Assembly: GCA_964019425.1 (NCBI GenBank)
Contig: OZ025812.1
Coordinates: 558,001 to 622,000, forward strand
DNA from: Flectonema sp. DT1601
Taxonomy: Eukaryota; Euglenozoa; Diplonemea; Diplonemida; Diplonemidae
Reading direction: 5' to 3'
DNA: 64,000 nt
Shown here: in pieces, positions 63,780-64,000 of the stretch
Layout of the letters: every line of letters starts with the position of its first letter
Numbering within the stretch: the first letter of the stretch is position 1
Made by a program: the position numbers and the translations under genes
The notes under the pieces: model-generated
What the model was told of the DNA's origin: nothing
Databases searched by the model: none
What the model saw: only the letters and a program-made list of their open reading frames with translations

Positions 63780-64000
63780 GATAAATTACAATAAAAAAAT
63801 CAGACATACTTTTTTTTAAAGTAAAAGTCAAATTTTGAACTGGGGAAATAACGTGATACTGTAATTGGGAAGAGAGGAAAAACAATCATTTTCTTCCCTT
63901 TGAAGACTGAAAAGAGAGGGAGACGACAGGGAAAACCAATTGACTCGCAGAAGTGTGCTTACTTGTTTGCGAGCGATGGCCAAATAAACTCTAATAGGTT
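63153..64000. other. Right-edge noncoding, 850 bases
   Basis: Upstream region of the - strand gene. It has (tta)n at about 63299-63316, T-runs at 63317 and 63754, and A-rich sequence beyond. No gene seen. Confidence 0.7.

Overview
This is a nuclear window from an AT-rich, probably free-living and flagellated protist. Genes have short GT-AG introns (about 65-120 bases, often GTATGT...CAG). TAA, TAG and TGA are all used as stops, so the code looks standard. Long poly(T) and poly(A) runs fill the spaces between genes. A cilium is implied by CFAP251. No rRNA, convincing tRNA or CRISPR array is visible. The lineage cannot be fixed from sequence alone. The one-directional gene array, CAG sites just before many ATGs and one convergent strand switch recall Euglenozoa, but the many cis introns argue against a kinetoplastid.

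Layout. All recognisable genes from the left edge to 55.75 kb lie on the + strand. In order: the C-terminal half (domains III-IV) of a four-domain voltage-gated Ca2+/Na+ channel; an unknown protein; a tail-anchored coiled-coil protein; a CLC-6/7-type chloride/proton exchanger; a GST-fold protein; a ubiquitin-like plus tandem CCCH zinc-finger protein that only appears once four introns are removed; two possible micro-genes; CFAP251; lysyl-tRNA synthetase; a poly-Q coiled-coil protein; a Swc5/CFDP1 (BCNT) protein; kynurenine 3-monooxygenase; two tandem secreted permuted-papain-like proteins; a FYVE protein; tryptophan 2,3-dioxygenase; a ubiquitin-like/ankyrin protein; a GT37-like fucosyltransferase; a kelch protein; and a 58-residue two-exon gene. 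A 200-N assembly gap and a large imperfect palindrome follow. The last gene, a large surface protein, is on the - strand, and the A/T strand bias of the noncoding DNA flips at the same place.

Functional links. The first and third enzymes of the tryptophan-kynurenine route (TDO and KMO) are both here, about 12 kb apart. Other genes cover membrane transport, endosomal lipid recognition (FYVE), the axoneme, translation, chromatin (SWR1) and secretion.

The accessory signals are mainly in noncoding DNA. There is a TA-flanked 312-bp MITE in a CLC intron. Several two-copy dispersed repeats keep their base pairing while the loops change, including one of about 66 bp that can form an H-type pseudoknot. 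Four spaced palindromes precede the GT37 gene, a cluster of stem-loops lies at 53.8-54.2 kb, and the foldback element sits at the strand switch.
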